Assembly: GCA_013150955.1 (NCBI GenBank)
Contig: JAADJD010000034.1
Span: forward strand, 45,062 to 98,194
Direction: 5' to 3'
Origin: Calditrichota bacterium
Lineage (GTDB): Bacteria > Calditrichota > Calditrichia > RBG-13-44-9 > J042
DNA: 53,133 nt
Numbering within the stretch: the stretch's first letter is position 1; each line of letters begins with the position of its first letter. The notes beneath the pieces were generated by a model. The model was not told where the DNA came from. It made no database searches and saw only the letters and a list, made by a program, of their open reading frames with translations. Position numbers and translations under genes: made by a program. Below are positions 24,792 to 33,818 of the stretch, piece by piece.

Positions 24792-25376
24792 ATGTTTATC
24801 AATTGGGCGTTACAGGAAATCAACTTGAAGATCGTCTACTATGGCCCTGGAATGAGTGGTAAAACCACCAACCTGGAATATATTCATTCGAAACTGGATC
24901 CGTCTTTAACGGGGGAATTGGTGACTTTAAAAACCAAAGAAGATCGAACCATCTTTTTCGATTTTATGCAAATCGAGGTGGGAAGAATCAAGGGAAAAAA
25001 ACCCAAGTTTAATTTATATACCGTTCCGGGACAGGTTTACTACGCTTCCAGCCGAAAGATTATTTTGAATGGCGTAGATGGCGTGGTGTTTGTTGCCGAT
25101 TCGCAAAAGGATCGCATGGAAGGCAACATCGAAACACTGCTGGATCTGGAAAAAAATCTGCAGGCCATGAACCAATCGCTGGAAAATTTTCCCTGGGTGA
25201 TTCAATACAATAAGCGCGACCTTCCCAATGCCGAGTCTATCGAGGTACTGGAGAAGAAGATCAATCTGTTCAACGTCCCCTATTTCGAAGCGGTAGCAAT
25301 CAAGGGCATTGGGGTTTTCGATACCCTGAAAGCCATCATTAATCTGGTGGTGCAACACGTTCAAAAACAAATTTGA
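24792..25376 (+). CDS. mglA: Ras-like GTPase MglA
   Basis: MglA (194 residues) is the bacterial Ras-like GTPase that sets cell polarity and controls gliding or type IV pilus motility in Myxococcus. Seen: P-loop YYGPGMSGKTTNLEYIH (residues 18-26), switch region LKTKEDRTIFFDFMQIE, the MglA-specific TVPGQVYYASSRKIIL (77-92; replaces Ras DxxG), VFVADSQ, and NKRDLP (140-145, guanine specificity). Length is typical and no lipid anchor is seen. The start ATG is preceded by AGGGTGGAG. It is the last gene of the operon, with a strong terminator 26 nt downstream. Confidence 0.95.
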   Translation: MFINWALQEINLKIVYYGPGMSGKTTNLEYIHSKLDPSLTGELVTLKTKEDRTIFFDFMQIEVGRIKGKKPKFNLYTVPGQVYYASSRKIILNGVDGVVFVADSQKDRMEGNIETLLDLEKNLQAMNQSLENFPWVIQYNKRDLPNAESIEVLEKKINLFNVPYFEAVAIKGIGVFDTLKAIINLVVQHVQKQI

Positions 25377-25402
25377 ATTGATCCGCATTCCCAGAAGTTT
25401 CC

Positions 25403-25437
25403 GGCCTTTGAACCCGCGTGTTCAAAGGCCTTTTTTA
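25403..25437 (+). terminator. Rho-independent terminator of the MglA operon
   Basis: GGCCTTTGAAC and GTTCAAAGGCC form a perfect 11-bp stem with a 6-nt loop (CCGCGT), followed by six T. It lies 26 nt after mglA. Confidence 0.93.
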
Positions 25438-25488
25438 TTTGGGTACAAGTGCATTTCCACGCACCCCGGCCGGGTAATCCCTATCCTT

Positions 25489-25835
25489 TATCCCAAAAAG
25501 TGCAATAAACCACGAATCACGCGAATGAAACCCAACGATATCTACAAAATCGCGAATAAACTCCGAAACACATTTTCATCCAGATCGAATCCAAGGTATT
25601 TTATTAATTTTATTTGTGTTAATCCCAAATAATGCGTTAAACCGCGAATCACGCGAATGAATTCGAATAATATCAACAAAATAGCGAATATATCCGGGAA
25701 AACATTTTATCCTGATAGAATCAAGTGTATTCTATATTTTTATTTGTGTTTATTCGTGTAATTCGTGGTTTTAATGCATAATCTGGGTTAATTTGTGCAA
25801 TTCGTGGTTCTAATGCATAATCTGGGTTTATCCGG
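25489..25835. repeat. Two units of palindromic repeat R plus extra arm
   Basis: Two tandem units (about 25489-25622 lacking its right arm, and 25622-25795 complete) plus a final extra right arm (to 25835, ...TAATGCATAATCTGGGTTT). Orientation matches the left-side copies, unlike those at 17021 and 18667, although flanking genes are on the plus strand. The centre reads CATTTTCATCCAGATCGAAT in the first unit. Confidence 0.85.
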
Positions 25836-25861
25836 GAGAATCGTTGCAAATTTATCCATTC

Positions 25862-25890
25862 CTTCGTTTTATTTTGAGAAACGAAGTTTT
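25862..25890 (+). terminator. Hairpin with T-tract upstream of Atg22-like gene
   Basis: CTTCGTTT and AAACGAAG form an 8-bp stem with a 9-nt loop, followed by TTTT. It lies 94 nt before the transporter start. It could be a terminator or part of an attenuator; no leader peptide or known riboswitch core was recognised. Confidence 0.4.
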
Positions 25891-25983
25891 ACATTTAGCG
25901 GAACATCCGGTTATGGTGTTGGGGGTGGGAGATGGGGCAGAAAATAGAATCTGAAGGTGAGGTTGAGGAAAGGTCATTTCTGA

Positions 25984-27282
25984 ATGATTGATCGATGGTT
26001 TCCAGAGATTCGAGATCGGCGGGTGTTTTCCTGGGCGTTATATGATTGGGCCAATTCGGCATTTGCCACCACAATTATGGCGGCGGTTTTACCCAATTAT
26101 TACAGTAGCGTGATCTGCCGGGATCTGCCACCTGCCACTGCCAGCAGCCTGTGGGCTTACACCAATACCATCACCATGTTAATCATCGCAGTAATGGCGC
26201 CGGTACTGGGGGCCATGGCCGATTTTTATGGAGCGAAAAAGAAATTCCTGACGTTCTTTTTACTTCTGGGAGCTGCATTTACGGCCTCGCTTTATTTTGT
26301 AGGGCCGGGGGATTGGGTATGGGCCTCTCTGCTGTACATTGTGGCGGGTGTGGGATTTTCGGGTGCGAATATTTTTTACGATTCCCTGTTACCGCACGTG
26401 GCGCCAGCCCACCGCATCGACCAGGTCTCGGTGTTTGGGTATGCCCTGGGATATCTGGGGGGAGGATTGTTGCTGGCCGTGAACCTGGCCATGATTCAAT
26501 TCCCCGCGGTCTTCGGGCTGACCTCTCCCATTCAGGGGGTTCAATGGTCGTTTGTTTCGGTGGCCATCTGGTGGGTACTGTTTTCCTATCCGCTGTTAAA
26601 AAACGTCCCCGAACCGTATTCCCCGCCGCGTGCACTGGCAGCAGTTAATCCAATAAGAATTGGCATTCAGCGGACGTTGAAGACGTTGCGAGAAATTCGA
26701 AAGTACCGGGAATTGTTTACCTTTCTCATCGCATTCTGGTTGTATAATGATGGCATTGGCACCATCATCAAAATGGCGGTAATTTTTGGCACCGAAATTG
26801 GCATTGGTCAGGGGCATTTGATTGGCGCCATTTTGCTGGTGCAGTTTATTGGCATTCCCCTGTCCCTGTTGTTTGGTCGACTGGCCCATTGGCTGGATAC
26901 CCGGACGGCCATTTTAATTGGCCTGGCGGGTTATACCCTGATTTCTATCGGCGGGTATTTTCTGTACCATGCCTGGCAATTCTGGTTACTGGCCATTTTT
27001 GTGGGGTTTGTGCAGGGCGGGACGCAGGGGCTGAGCCGCTCCCTCTTTGGTAGCATGGTGCCACGGAGAATGTCGGCCGAGTTCTTTGGTTTTTATGATA
27101 TCAGCCAGAAGTTTGCCGGGATTCTGGGGCCATTTGTTTTTGGCGTTATTGCTTATTTAACGGGGAGTTCTCGCTGGGGCGTGGTGGCGCTGGTCTTCTT
27201 TTTCCTTTCGGGAGCCTGGTTGTTAACACGGGTTGATGTGGAAGCGGGCCAGAGATTGGCAGCGCAGGAGGAGAACCTTTGA
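25984..27282 (+). CDS. UMF1/Atg22-like MFS transporter
   Basis: This 432-residue, 12-TM permease belongs to the UMF1 (vacuole effluxer Atg22-like) branch of the major facilitator superfamily. Diagnostic text: RRVFSWALYDWANSAFATTIMAAVLPNYY at the N-terminus, APVLGAMADFYGAKKKFLTFF, NIFYDSLLPHVA, FLIAFWLYNDGIGTIIKMAVIFG, GGTQGLSRSLFGSMVPRRMSAEFFGFYDISQKFAGILGPF. Yeast Atg22 exports amino acids from the vacuole; bacterial substrates are unknown. AAAGG lies about 10 nt upstream of the ATG. It overlaps the following protease gene by 4 nt. Confidence 0.92.
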   Translation: MIDRWFPEIRDRRVFSWALYDWANSAFATTIMAAVLPNYYSSVICRDLPPATASSLWAYTNTITMLIIAVMAPVLGAMADFYGAKKKFLTFFLLLGAAFTASLYFVGPGDWVWASLLYIVAGVGFSGANIFYDSLLPHVAPAHRIDQVSVFGYALGYLGGGLLLAVNLAMIQFPAVFGLTSPIQGVQWSFVSVAIWWVLFSYPLLKNVPEPYSPPRALAAVNPIRIGIQRTLKTLREIRKYRELFTFLIAFWLYNDGIGTIIKMAVIFGTEIGIGQGHLIGAILLVQFIGIPLSLLFGRLAHWLDTRTAILIGLAGYTLISIGGYFLYHAWQFWLLAIFVGFVQGGTQGLSRSLFGSMVPRRMSAEFFGFYDISQKFAGILGPFVFGVIAYLTGSSRWGVVALVFFFLSGAWLLTRVDVEAGQRLAAQEENL

Positions 27283-28259
27283 GGCGACCGGGAAAAATAA
27301 ATTGGCAACGTTATCCGCAATTTATTATATTTGCCACCGTTTTTTTGTATCCCTGCTGGCTTTTTGCCGGGCAAGACGGGCGAACCATGCAGGTGGGGAA
27401 TATTCGTATTCAATATGATCTAACTGAAGAGGAAAATGCGTTAAAGGTGGCCAGTATTTTACAAACGGTTTTACCCCGAATGGAACAATTTTATTCCACT
27501 GACCTGCCTCGCGGCGTGCGCATTGTGATTGTTTCCGACGAAGAGATGTTTTTCACCATCATTGGGCACCGGCTTCCTGCCTGGGTCGGGGCGGTATATA
27601 TCCCCGATCAAAAAACCATTTTGTTGAAAAGTCCCCGCTGGAAAGGGACGTTGTTTGACATGAGGAAGAGCCTGGTGCACGAATTGTCCCACGCTTATTT
27701 TCATGAAAGATTTTCCAGACAATCACTGCCGCTGTGGTTTAACGAGGGGCTGGCGGAGCTGATCTCCGAAGGGGGAATTTCCATGGACGCCGGAATCGAA
27801 CTGGCGAAAGCCATCTGGTTTCGGCATTTAGTTTCCCTGGCGGATATCGACAGTCTCTTCCAGTTCAGTGCACCACGGGCGCAACTGGCTTACATCGAAA
27901 GCCTATCCGCCATGGTGTTTATTCAGGAACAGCTTCCGAACGGGGATAGCTGGCCGGATTTCCTGTCCCATGTGGCCACCTTTGGGCTGGAAAATACGCT
28001 GAAAAATCGCTTTGGATGGGACTTGATTGATTTTGAGATAAAATGGTACAACTGGTTGCGCCATAAATATCGATGGTTTATCTTGTTAAATTTCGATTAT
28101 TTTATCTGGTTGCTGCTGATTGTCATTTTCATGCTGGCGGTAGTGCGCCGCTATCTGATGAACCGAAAGCGGCTGCGGCAGTGGGAGAGGGAAGAGCAAT
28201 GGTTGTTTGGCGACAGCGAATATTATCCAAATGACCCGGAAGGTTTCGATAAACGCTAA
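27279..28259 (+). CDS. Membrane-anchored gluzincin metallopeptidase (peptidase MA-like)
   Basis: This 326-residue protein has an N-terminal hydrophobic segment (FIIFATVFLYPCWLFAG, signal or anchor), a zinc protease domain with HELSHAYFHERF (HExxH, His134/His138) and WFNEGLAELIS (third ligand probably Glu156), and a C-terminal membrane helix (~265-288) with a short basic cytoplasmic tail. The catalytic part should face the periplasm. Start is TTG at 27279, overlapping the transporter stop (TTGA), with AGGAGGAG upstream, so translation is coupled to the transporter. Its substrate is unknown; the pairing with an Atg22-like permease suggests peptide or amino-acid handling but is not proof. Confidence 0.82.
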   Translation: MRRPGKINWQRYPQFIIFATVFLYPCWLFAGQDGRTMQVGNIRIQYDLTEEENALKVASILQTVLPRMEQFYSTDLPRGVRIVIVSDEEMFFTIIGHRLPAWVGAVYIPDQKTILLKSPRWKGTLFDMRKSLVHELSHAYFHERFSRQSLPLWFNEGLAELISEGGISMDAGIELAKAIWFRHLVSLADIDSLFQFSAPRAQLAYIESLSAMVFIQEQLPNGDSWPDFLSHVATFGLENTLKNRFGWDLIDFEIKWYNWLRHKYRWFILLNFDYFIWLLLIVIFMLAVVRRYLMNRKRLRQWEREEQWLFGDSEYYPNDPEGFDKR

Positions 28260-28271
28260 AGGAGATGTGCG

Positions 28272-28817
28272 ATGTACGTACCCACCAAGATGTTCTTTAC
28301 AAAAGGAGTTGGTCACCATAAAGAAAAGCTGGCCAGTTTCGAGATGGCTTTACGAAATGCCGGGATTGCACCTTTTAATATTGTGGAAGTTTCCTCGATT
28401 TTCCCGCCGGGTTGTCGAATTATTTCTTATGAAGAAGGCATAAAGGAATTAAAACACGGGCAGATCATTCACGCGGTGTTGAGTAAAAATTCAACCAATG
28501 AACCGCATCGCCTGATTGCCGCTTCGGTAGGGGTGTCCATCCCGGCAGATCGAACCATGTATGGATACCTGTCGGAGCACCATAGTTTTGGGGAGACGGA
28601 ACAGCAAGCCGGCGACTATGCCGAAGACCTGGCGGCCACCATGCTGGCCACCATTCTGGGCGTGCAGTTTGATCCCAATTCCAGTTATGACGAAAAGAAA
28701 GAAATCTGGCGCATTTCCGGGAAAATTGTGGAAACCCGCAGCATTACCCAGGTTGCCGTGGGTGCCGAAGATGGTTTGTGGACAACGGTAATTGCAGCGG
28801 CGGTGTTGCTGCCCTGA
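28272..28817 (+). CDS. pdaD: Pyruvoyl-dependent arginine decarboxylase
   Basis: This 181-residue proenzyme self-cleaves at a Ser-Ser bond (Ser41-Ser42 in [14 protein letters not shown]), turning Ser42 into the pyruvoyl cofactor. It then converts arginine to agmatine, the first step of agmatine/polyamine synthesis. Further family signatures: [69 protein letters not shown] (with acid/base Glu), and [22 protein letters not shown]. Length is typical. Ribosome site AAAGGAG precedes the ATG by 7 nt. It lies 12 nt after the gluzincin gene and 26 nt before the GH57 gene, so it is in one operon with unrelated functions. Confidence 0.95.
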   Translation: MYVPTKMFFTKGVGHHKEKLASFEMALRNAGIAPFNIVEVSSIFPPGCRIISYEEGIKELKHGQIIHAVLSKNSTNEPHRLIAASVGVSIPADRTMYGYLSEHHSFGETEQQAGDYAEDLAATMLATILGVQFDPNSSYDEKKEIWRISGKIVETRSITQVAVGAEDGLWTTVIAAAVLLP

Positions 28818-28843
28818 ACCTGCAGGTAAATGGAGGAGATTCG

Positions 28844-31000
28844 ATGAAAAAAATAAATTTTGTGTTCGGTATTCACAGTCACCAGCCCGTGGGGAATTTT
28901 GATTTCGTATTCGAAGATGCTTATCAGAAAGCCTATCAACCTTTTTTAAATATAATCGAAGAATTCCCGGATTTTCGCCTGAATATCCATTATTCTGGCA
29001 TCCTGTGGGATTGGATTGAAAAACATCATCCGGAACATATCGATCAGATGCGTCGATTGGTGTCGGCCGGTCAAGTTGAATTGATGAGCGGGGGATTTTT
29101 CGAGCCCATTCTGGCCGTCATCCCGGAAAAGAACGCCGTGGATCAGATCCAGATGCTAACGGATTGGATAAACGATCGATTTGGCCAGGTGCCAAAGGGA
29201 ATGTGGCTTGCCGAACGGGTCTGGGAACCCACGCTTCCGGGAATTATGAGTCAGGCAAACATTCTATACACCGTTATTGATGATGCTCATTTTAAATATG
29301 CGGGACTCAAGCCGGAGCAGCTGCTGGGCTACTATACGACGGAAGACCGCGGAGAGCTGGTGTATATCTTTCCCATCAGTCAAAAGTTGCGCTATACCAT
29401 TCCCTTCCAGAAGCCAGAGGTTACCATTGAGTATTTACGGGAGCTGGCAACTGAATCTGGTGATAAGTTGATCGTCTTCGCGGATGATGGGGAGAAATTC
29501 GGCGTCTGGCCTGGAACCTACAGCCACGTGTATGAACGCAACTGGCTGCGGGATTTTATTAAGCTTTTGCTGGAAAATCGCGATTGGATCAACATTCTGC
29601 ACTTTTCGGAGGCGATTGAAAGATTAGATCCGGCGGGGCGTATCTACCTGCCCACCGCTTCCTATGCCGAAATGATGCACTGGGCCTTACCGGTACAGGC
29701 GTACCGGGAATACGAAGATTTTGAACAGTACCTGAAACGCGAGGGAATTTATGATCGGGTGAGCGTATTTGTTCGCGGAGGATTCTGGAGGAATTTTTTG
29801 AGTAAATATCCTGAATCCAATAATATGCACAAGAAAGCGCTTTATTTAAGCCAGCAGGTTCGCGGGGCGATGGCCACCCAAAATGACGCCCATTTCACAC
29901 AGGCCCTGAAGCACATCTTTGCCGCGGAGTGCAATTGTCCCTACTGGCATGGCGTGTTCGGTGGACTGTATCTGGGACACATCCGGCATGCCATTTACCA
30001 GCATCTCATTCAGGCAGAGAAATTGCTCCGGAAAGGAATGGGGACGGATCATGACGCCAGCATTCAGGTACTGGATTTTGATCAGGACGGTCTTTATGAA
30101 GTGCTGATGGAAACCCCGAAACTCAATCTGTATTTCGATCTGCAACAGGGGGGACACCTGTTTGAGCTGGATTATTTGCCAGCGAATTTCAATCTGCTAA
30201 ACACCATGACCCGGAGGGAAGAAGGGTATCACCGCAAGCTACTGGAAATGTCCGAACACAAGCTGGCCTCTGAAGTGGAAGCGACTTCGGAAGGGGAGAT
30301 CGCCAGCATTCATGACCTGGTGCTGGTTAAGGAGAAAGGGCTCGAAAAATACCTGATTTATGATAGTTATGAGAGAAAATCACTAATCGACCATTTCTTT
30401 TCCCCCGACATCCGCCTGGAGGCATTTCAACAAAACCGATATTCGGAGCTGGGAAATTTTGTAGGGATGCCTTACCAGTTACAGGAACATGAAGTGCGCG
30501 CGGATGCCAGTTCGCTCTGTCTTCTGAGAGAAGGAAGGGTACAACTGGACGGTGAGAATCTGCCACTGCGACTGGAAAAGCGCGTCCGGGTGGATCATCG
30601 GGAGGCACGGGTGGAAATTCGATACCGATTGCAGCCGCTGAAAGCGGTGAATGAGACGGTGCTGTTTGCTGTGGAGTTCAATTTTTCGTTGCTGGCGGGT
30701 GATGCGCCCGATCGCTATTATTACAGTCGCGAAGTGGAAATTCAGCCCAATCGATTGGTCAGTGTTGGGGAGTTGAGAGATGTTCATCACGTGGGTTTGG
30801 TGGATGAGTACAATCGGTTTAAGGTGGATTTAACCAGCGATCGGGAAGCGCGCATCTGGTACCTTCCGGTGGAAACCGTCTCACTTTCCGAGGCCGGATT
30901 TGAGAGAGTGTACCAGAATTCTGCCATCCTCTTCCTCTTCCCGGTTGAACTAAATCAAACTTTTGAAGTTAAATTGGACAAAAAAATTGTAAACCTGTGA
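28844..31000 (+). CDS. Glycoside hydrolase family 57 (4-alpha-glucanotransferase/alpha-amylase type)
   Basis: This 718-residue GH57 enzyme, a retaining alpha-glucan-active protein, begins MKKINFVFGIHSHQPVGNFDFVFEDAYQKAY. The catalytic nucleophile is Glu124 in MWLAERVWEP and the acid/base Asp214 in VFADDGEKFG, both in the spacing of the Thermococcus litoralis 4-alpha-glucanotransferase. The catalytic barrel (~1-300) is followed by the helical DUF1925-type (~310-400) and beta-rich DUF1926-type (~400-718) domains. No signal peptide is visible, so it probably works on intracellular glycogen or maltodextrin. ATG 28844 (GGAGGAG upstream) is chosen; the frame is open to 28778. Confidence 0.92.
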   Translation: MKKINFVFGIHSHQPVGNFDFVFEDAYQKAYQPFLNIIEEFPDFRLNIHYSGILWDWIEKHHPEHIDQMRRLVSAGQVELMSGGFFEPILAVIPEKNAVDQIQMLTDWINDRFGQVPKGMWLAERVWEPTLPGIMSQANILYTVIDDAHFKYAGLKPEQLLGYYTTEDRGELVYIFPISQKLRYTIPFQKPEVTIEYLRELATESGDKLIVFADDGEKFGVWPGTYSHVYERNWLRDFIKLLLENRDWINILHFSEAIERLDPAGRIYLPTASYAEMMHWALPVQAYREYEDFEQYLKREGIYDRVSVFVRGGFWRNFLSKYPESNNMHKKALYLSQQVRGAMATQNDAHFTQALKHIFAAECNCPYWHGVFGGLYLGHIRHAIYQHLIQAEKLLRKGMGTDHDASIQVLDFDQDGLYEVLMETPKLNLYFDLQQGGHLFELDYLPANFNLLNTMTRREEGYHRKLLEMSEHKLASEVEATSEGEIASIHDLVLVKEKGLEKYLIYDSYERKSLIDHFFSPDIRLEAFQQNRYSELGNFVGMPYQLQEHEVRADASSLCLLREGRVQLDGENLPLRLEKRVRVDHREARVEIRYRLQPLKAVNETVLFAVEFNFSLLAGDAPDRYYYSREVEIQPNRLVSVGELRDVHHVGLVDEYNRFKVDLTSDREARIWYLPVETVSLSEAGFERVYQNSAILFLFPVELNQTFEVKLDKKIVNL

Positions 31001-31022
31001 TGAGTAAACAGAGGGGAATTTT

Positions 31023-32636
31023 ATGAAACGCCCGAAACGCTTAGCGGCCATTTTTATATTTGGTATTGTCCTTTTAAGTACCCTCGGTATTCTGTTCACC
31101 CCAAAACTTTTCGCCGATCTTCAGGGATTGACCCGCCAGCAGATCAAGAAATTCATGAGTGTGGTGCAGCTGGTTCAAATATATTATGTGGAGCCGGTCG
31201 AATGGGACAAAACCATCGAAGGCGCCATTTCCGGAATGCTGGAAAAACTGGATCCCCATTCGGTTTACATCCCGGCCGAAAAAATGAAGGAAGTCAAGGA
31301 AAATTTTTCGGCCAAGTTTGAGGGCATTGGTATTCAGTTCGACGTGATTGATGGCTACCTCACGGTCATCGCTCCCATCGAGGGTTCCCCTTCCGATCGA
31401 TTGGGAATTCGATCTGGCGACCGGATTATTAAAATAAATGGAAAATCAGCCATTGGAATTACCCGCGAAGAAGTGATCAAGAAATTGCGCGGGCCCAAGG
31501 GCACCACAGTGAAGGTGACCATCCTTCGAGAAGGACTGGAAGAACCGCTGGAATTTACCATCGTACGGGATGTCATCCCCATTCGCACCGTCACCACCCG
31601 ATTCATGGTGGATGACAGTACCGGATACATCAAGGTGAATCGGTTTGCGGCAACCACCTCCGAAGAAGTGGAAGAGGCGTTGGTGGAACTGGAGCGCCAG
31701 AATATGAAACGGCTCATCCTGGATTTACGGAATAATCCCGGTGGCTATTTGCATGAGGCGGTGAAGCTGGCCGGAAAATTCATTCCCGGACACCGGCTTA
31801 TTGTGTACACGCAGGGACGATCCGGTAAAATAGAAGATGAGTACTATTCGGATCAGTTTGGTCGCCGGCTGGTGCGTACCTATCCGCTGATTGTTCTCAT
31901 AGACCGGGGTTCTGCCTCGGCGTCGGAAATTGTTGCCGGTGCCATTCAGGATTACGACCGCGGTTTGATTGTGGGTACCAATAGTTTTGGTAAAGGGCTG
32001 GTCCAAAAAGAATTTGCCTTAAACGATGGATCCGCCGTCAGGATTACCACGGCAAAATATTACATTCCTTCGGGACGATGTATTCAGCGGGATTATAAGG
32101 GGAAATCCTTGCAGGAATATTACAGTGAGCTTAACGACACCACTGCTGTGGATACGCTGGCCAAGGAGGATCGTCCCCTGTATTACACCAAGGGCGGGCG
32201 CCCGGTTTACGGTGGTGGGGGCATTCATCCCGATGTGGTGATTAAAGAAAGCTATTTTACTTATCGAATGACCCCCAGTGTGAGCAAGCTGTTCCAGAAG
32301 CGCATGTTTTTTGTGTACGCGGCAGAATATGCGGCACGGCACAAGGATCTGGGACGCACCACGTTGCGGAAATTTCAGCAGACCTTTCAGGTGGATGATG
32401 CGCTGCTCAATGACTTTCTGGAATATTGCCGGAAAAAAGATCTCAAATTGAAGCCGGAAGATCTGGAAAAAGATAGGGAATTCATGAAAGTTCAATTAAA
32501 GGCCGAATTAGCGCGGGAATTCTGGGGTAACGATGGCTACTATTACGTGATTCTTCACTGGGACAAACAATTTACTTCGGCCTTAAAACTGTTTAATCGT
32601 GCAGAAAAGCTTGCTCATTTAAATAAATATGAATAA
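31023..32636 (+). CDS. S41 C-terminal processing peptidase (CtpA family)
   Basis: This 537-residue periplasmic protease is anchored by an N-terminal helix (~8-25). A tail-specific N-terminal segment is followed by a PDZ domain (~95-180, with GIGIQFDVIDGYLTVIAPIEGSPSDRLGIRSGDRIIKING) and the S41 catalytic core. The catalytic Ser299 lies in DRGSASASEIVAGAIQDYDRG and Lys324 in NSFGKGLVQ, 25 residues apart as in E. coli Prc. The ~190-residue C-terminal extension (YCRKKDLKLKPEDLEKDREFMK...) is longer than in minimal CtpA proteins and is helical. It begins 22 nt after the GH57 stop and is probably the last gene of this operon. Confidence 0.93.
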   Translation: MKRPKRLAAIFIFGIVLLSTLGILFTPKLFADLQGLTRQQIKKFMSVVQLVQIYYVEPVEWDKTIEGAISGMLEKLDPHSVYIPAEKMKEVKENFSAKFEGIGIQFDVIDGYLTVIAPIEGSPSDRLGIRSGDRIIKINGKSAIGITREEVIKKLRGPKGTTVKVTILREGLEEPLEFTIVRDVIPIRTVTTRFMVDDSTGYIKVNRFAATTSEEVEEALVELERQNMKRLILDLRNNPGGYLHEAVKLAGKFIPGHRLIVYTQGRSGKIEDEYYSDQFGRRLVRTYPLIVLIDRGSASASEIVAGAIQDYDRGLIVGTNSFGKGLVQKEFALNDGSAVRITTAKYYIPSGRCIQRDYKGKSLQEYYSELNDTTAVDTLAKEDRPLYYTKGGRPVYGGGGIHPDVVIKESYFTYRMTPSVSKLFQKRMFFVYAAEYAARHKDLGRTTLRKFQQTFQVDDALLNDFLEYCRKKDLKLKPEDLEKDREFMKVQLKAELAREFWGNDGYYYVILHWDKQFTSALKLFNRAEKLAHLNKYE

Positions 32637-32679
32637 ATTGGTAAGTTGTACCGGGATTTGTTTGGAAAACAAAAAGTTA

Positions 32680-32708
32680 TTGACTTTTAGTAGGCAAATC
32701 CTTATAAT
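32680..32708 (+). promoter_or_regulatory. Sigma70-type promoter of the ExbB-ExbD-TonB operon
   Basis: TTGACT (32680-32685), a 17-bp spacer and TATAAT (32703-32708) give a near-consensus promoter. The -10 box ends 52 nt before the exbB start, which also has a near-perfect Shine-Dalgarno (AAGGAGG). Strong expression of the operon is expected. Confidence 0.8.
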
Positions 32709-32760
32709 TTGCGCACAATATTTAAGGAATTCATAAACTGAAGAAGGAGGTTTTTATATT

Positions 32761-33369
32761 ATGGTTCGTTATTTCTTGCTTGGTGGTGGTTTCATGTGGC
32801 CGATCTTGGTGCTGCTTATCGCCGGACTGGCAATTGGAATCGTCAAGATGATCACCCTGTGGCGAGCGGGTGTGAATACGCGTAAATTCATGGAACGGAT
32901 TCGAACCAGTTTGAAGGAAGGTGGCGTGGATAAAGCCCTGGAAGTGTGCGAGACCACGCGTGGCCCGGTGGCATCTATTTTACATGCCGGTTTGAGTCGC
33001 GCCCAGGAAGGAATTGAACATGTGGAAAAAGCCATCTCCAATGCTGCAGCGATCGAAATGGCCTTTCTGGAAAAGGGAATGATCTGGTTGGGTTTCATCA
33101 TCGTGGTTGCGCCGTTGCTGGGTTTCACCGGTACGGTGTGGGGTATGATTCTGGCTTTCGAGGCAATTAAAACGGCCAACGACATCTCCCCGGCAATCGT
33201 GGCAGGGGGTATTTCTCAGGCCTTGTTGACTACCCTGTTCGGTTTGATCGTGGCGATTACCATTCAGTTTTTCTACAACTGGGCAACCTCCAAAATCGAC
33301 AAGCTGATCATTGACATGGAAGAGTCTTCCGTGGAATTGGTGGATACCCTGATTGAAATGAAAAAGTAA
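32761..33369 (+). CDS. exbB: MotA/TolQ/ExbB proton channel protein
   Basis: This 202-residue inner-membrane protein has three TM helices: ~8-28, ~108-130 (WLGFIIVVAPLLGFTGTVWGMILAF) and ~143-168 (SPAIVAGGISQALLTTLFGLIVAITIQFFYN). With ExbD it forms the proton-driven motor that powers TonB, or a TolQ-type counterpart. The signature 'APLLGFTGTVWGM..AF' and 'I..AL.TT..GL..AI' are both present. It heads the operon exbB-exbD-exbD-tonB. Confidence 0.93.
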   Translation: MVRYFLLGGGFMWPILVLLIAGLAIGIVKMITLWRAGVNTRKFMERIRTSLKEGGVDKALEVCETTRGPVASILHAGLSRAQEGIEHVEKAISNAAAIEMAFLEKGMIWLGFIIVVAPLLGFTGTVWGMILAFEAIKTANDISPAIVAGGISQALLTTLFGLIVAITIQFFYNWATSKIDKLIIDMEESSVELVDTLIEMKK

Positions 33370-33388
33370 GCAGGAAAAGGGATAAAAA

Positions 33389-33790
33389 ATGGTACTGAGA
33401 AAAAAAGAACGGGATGTCGAAATCCCGTCTGCTTCGCTGGCAGATATTGCCTTCCTGTTATTGATCTTCTTCCTGGTCGCTACAACCATTGATGTGGATA
33501 AGGGGCTGGATCTGGTGCTTCCCCCCATCGGTTCAGAAATTGAAATTGCCAAAAAGAACATTACCAATCTTTTGATCAACGATGCGGGGGAAATCCTGCT
33601 GGATAATGAAGTGGTGCCGGTCGAGGAAGTGGATGATATCATACGGGATAAGCTGGCGGAGAACGACAAATTGATCGTGTCGGTCAAGACAGCCCGCAAG
33701 ACAAAATACGAGATCTACATCAAAGTGCTGGATCAATTGAAGAAAGCGGGCGCCACACGAATTTCTATTGCTGAGCCGGAAGAGGCGTAA
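33389..33790 (+). CDS. exbD: ExbD/TolR biopolymer transport protein (first copy)
   Basis: This 133-residue protein has one TM helix near the N-terminus (~17-37, SLADIAFLLLIFFLVATTIDVDKGLDLVLPP), including the essential membrane Asp (Asp19 in ADIAFLLLIFFLV), and a periplasmic domain (~45-133). It forms the stator-rod partner of ExbB. Spacing from exbB is 19 nt. It differs clearly from the second copy downstream, for example in the periplasmic part (NDAGEILLDNEVVPVEEVDDIIRDKL), so the two are probably not redundant. Confidence 0.92.
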   Translation: MVLRKKERDVEIPSASLADIAFLLLIFFLVATTIDVDKGLDLVLPPIGSEIEIAKKNITNLLINDAGEILLDNEVVPVEEVDDIIRDKLAENDKLIVSVKTARKTKYEIYIKVLDQLKKAGATRISIAEPEEA

Positions 33791-33818
33791 TTAAACTGAA
33801 TGGGCGAGGTAGATTCAT

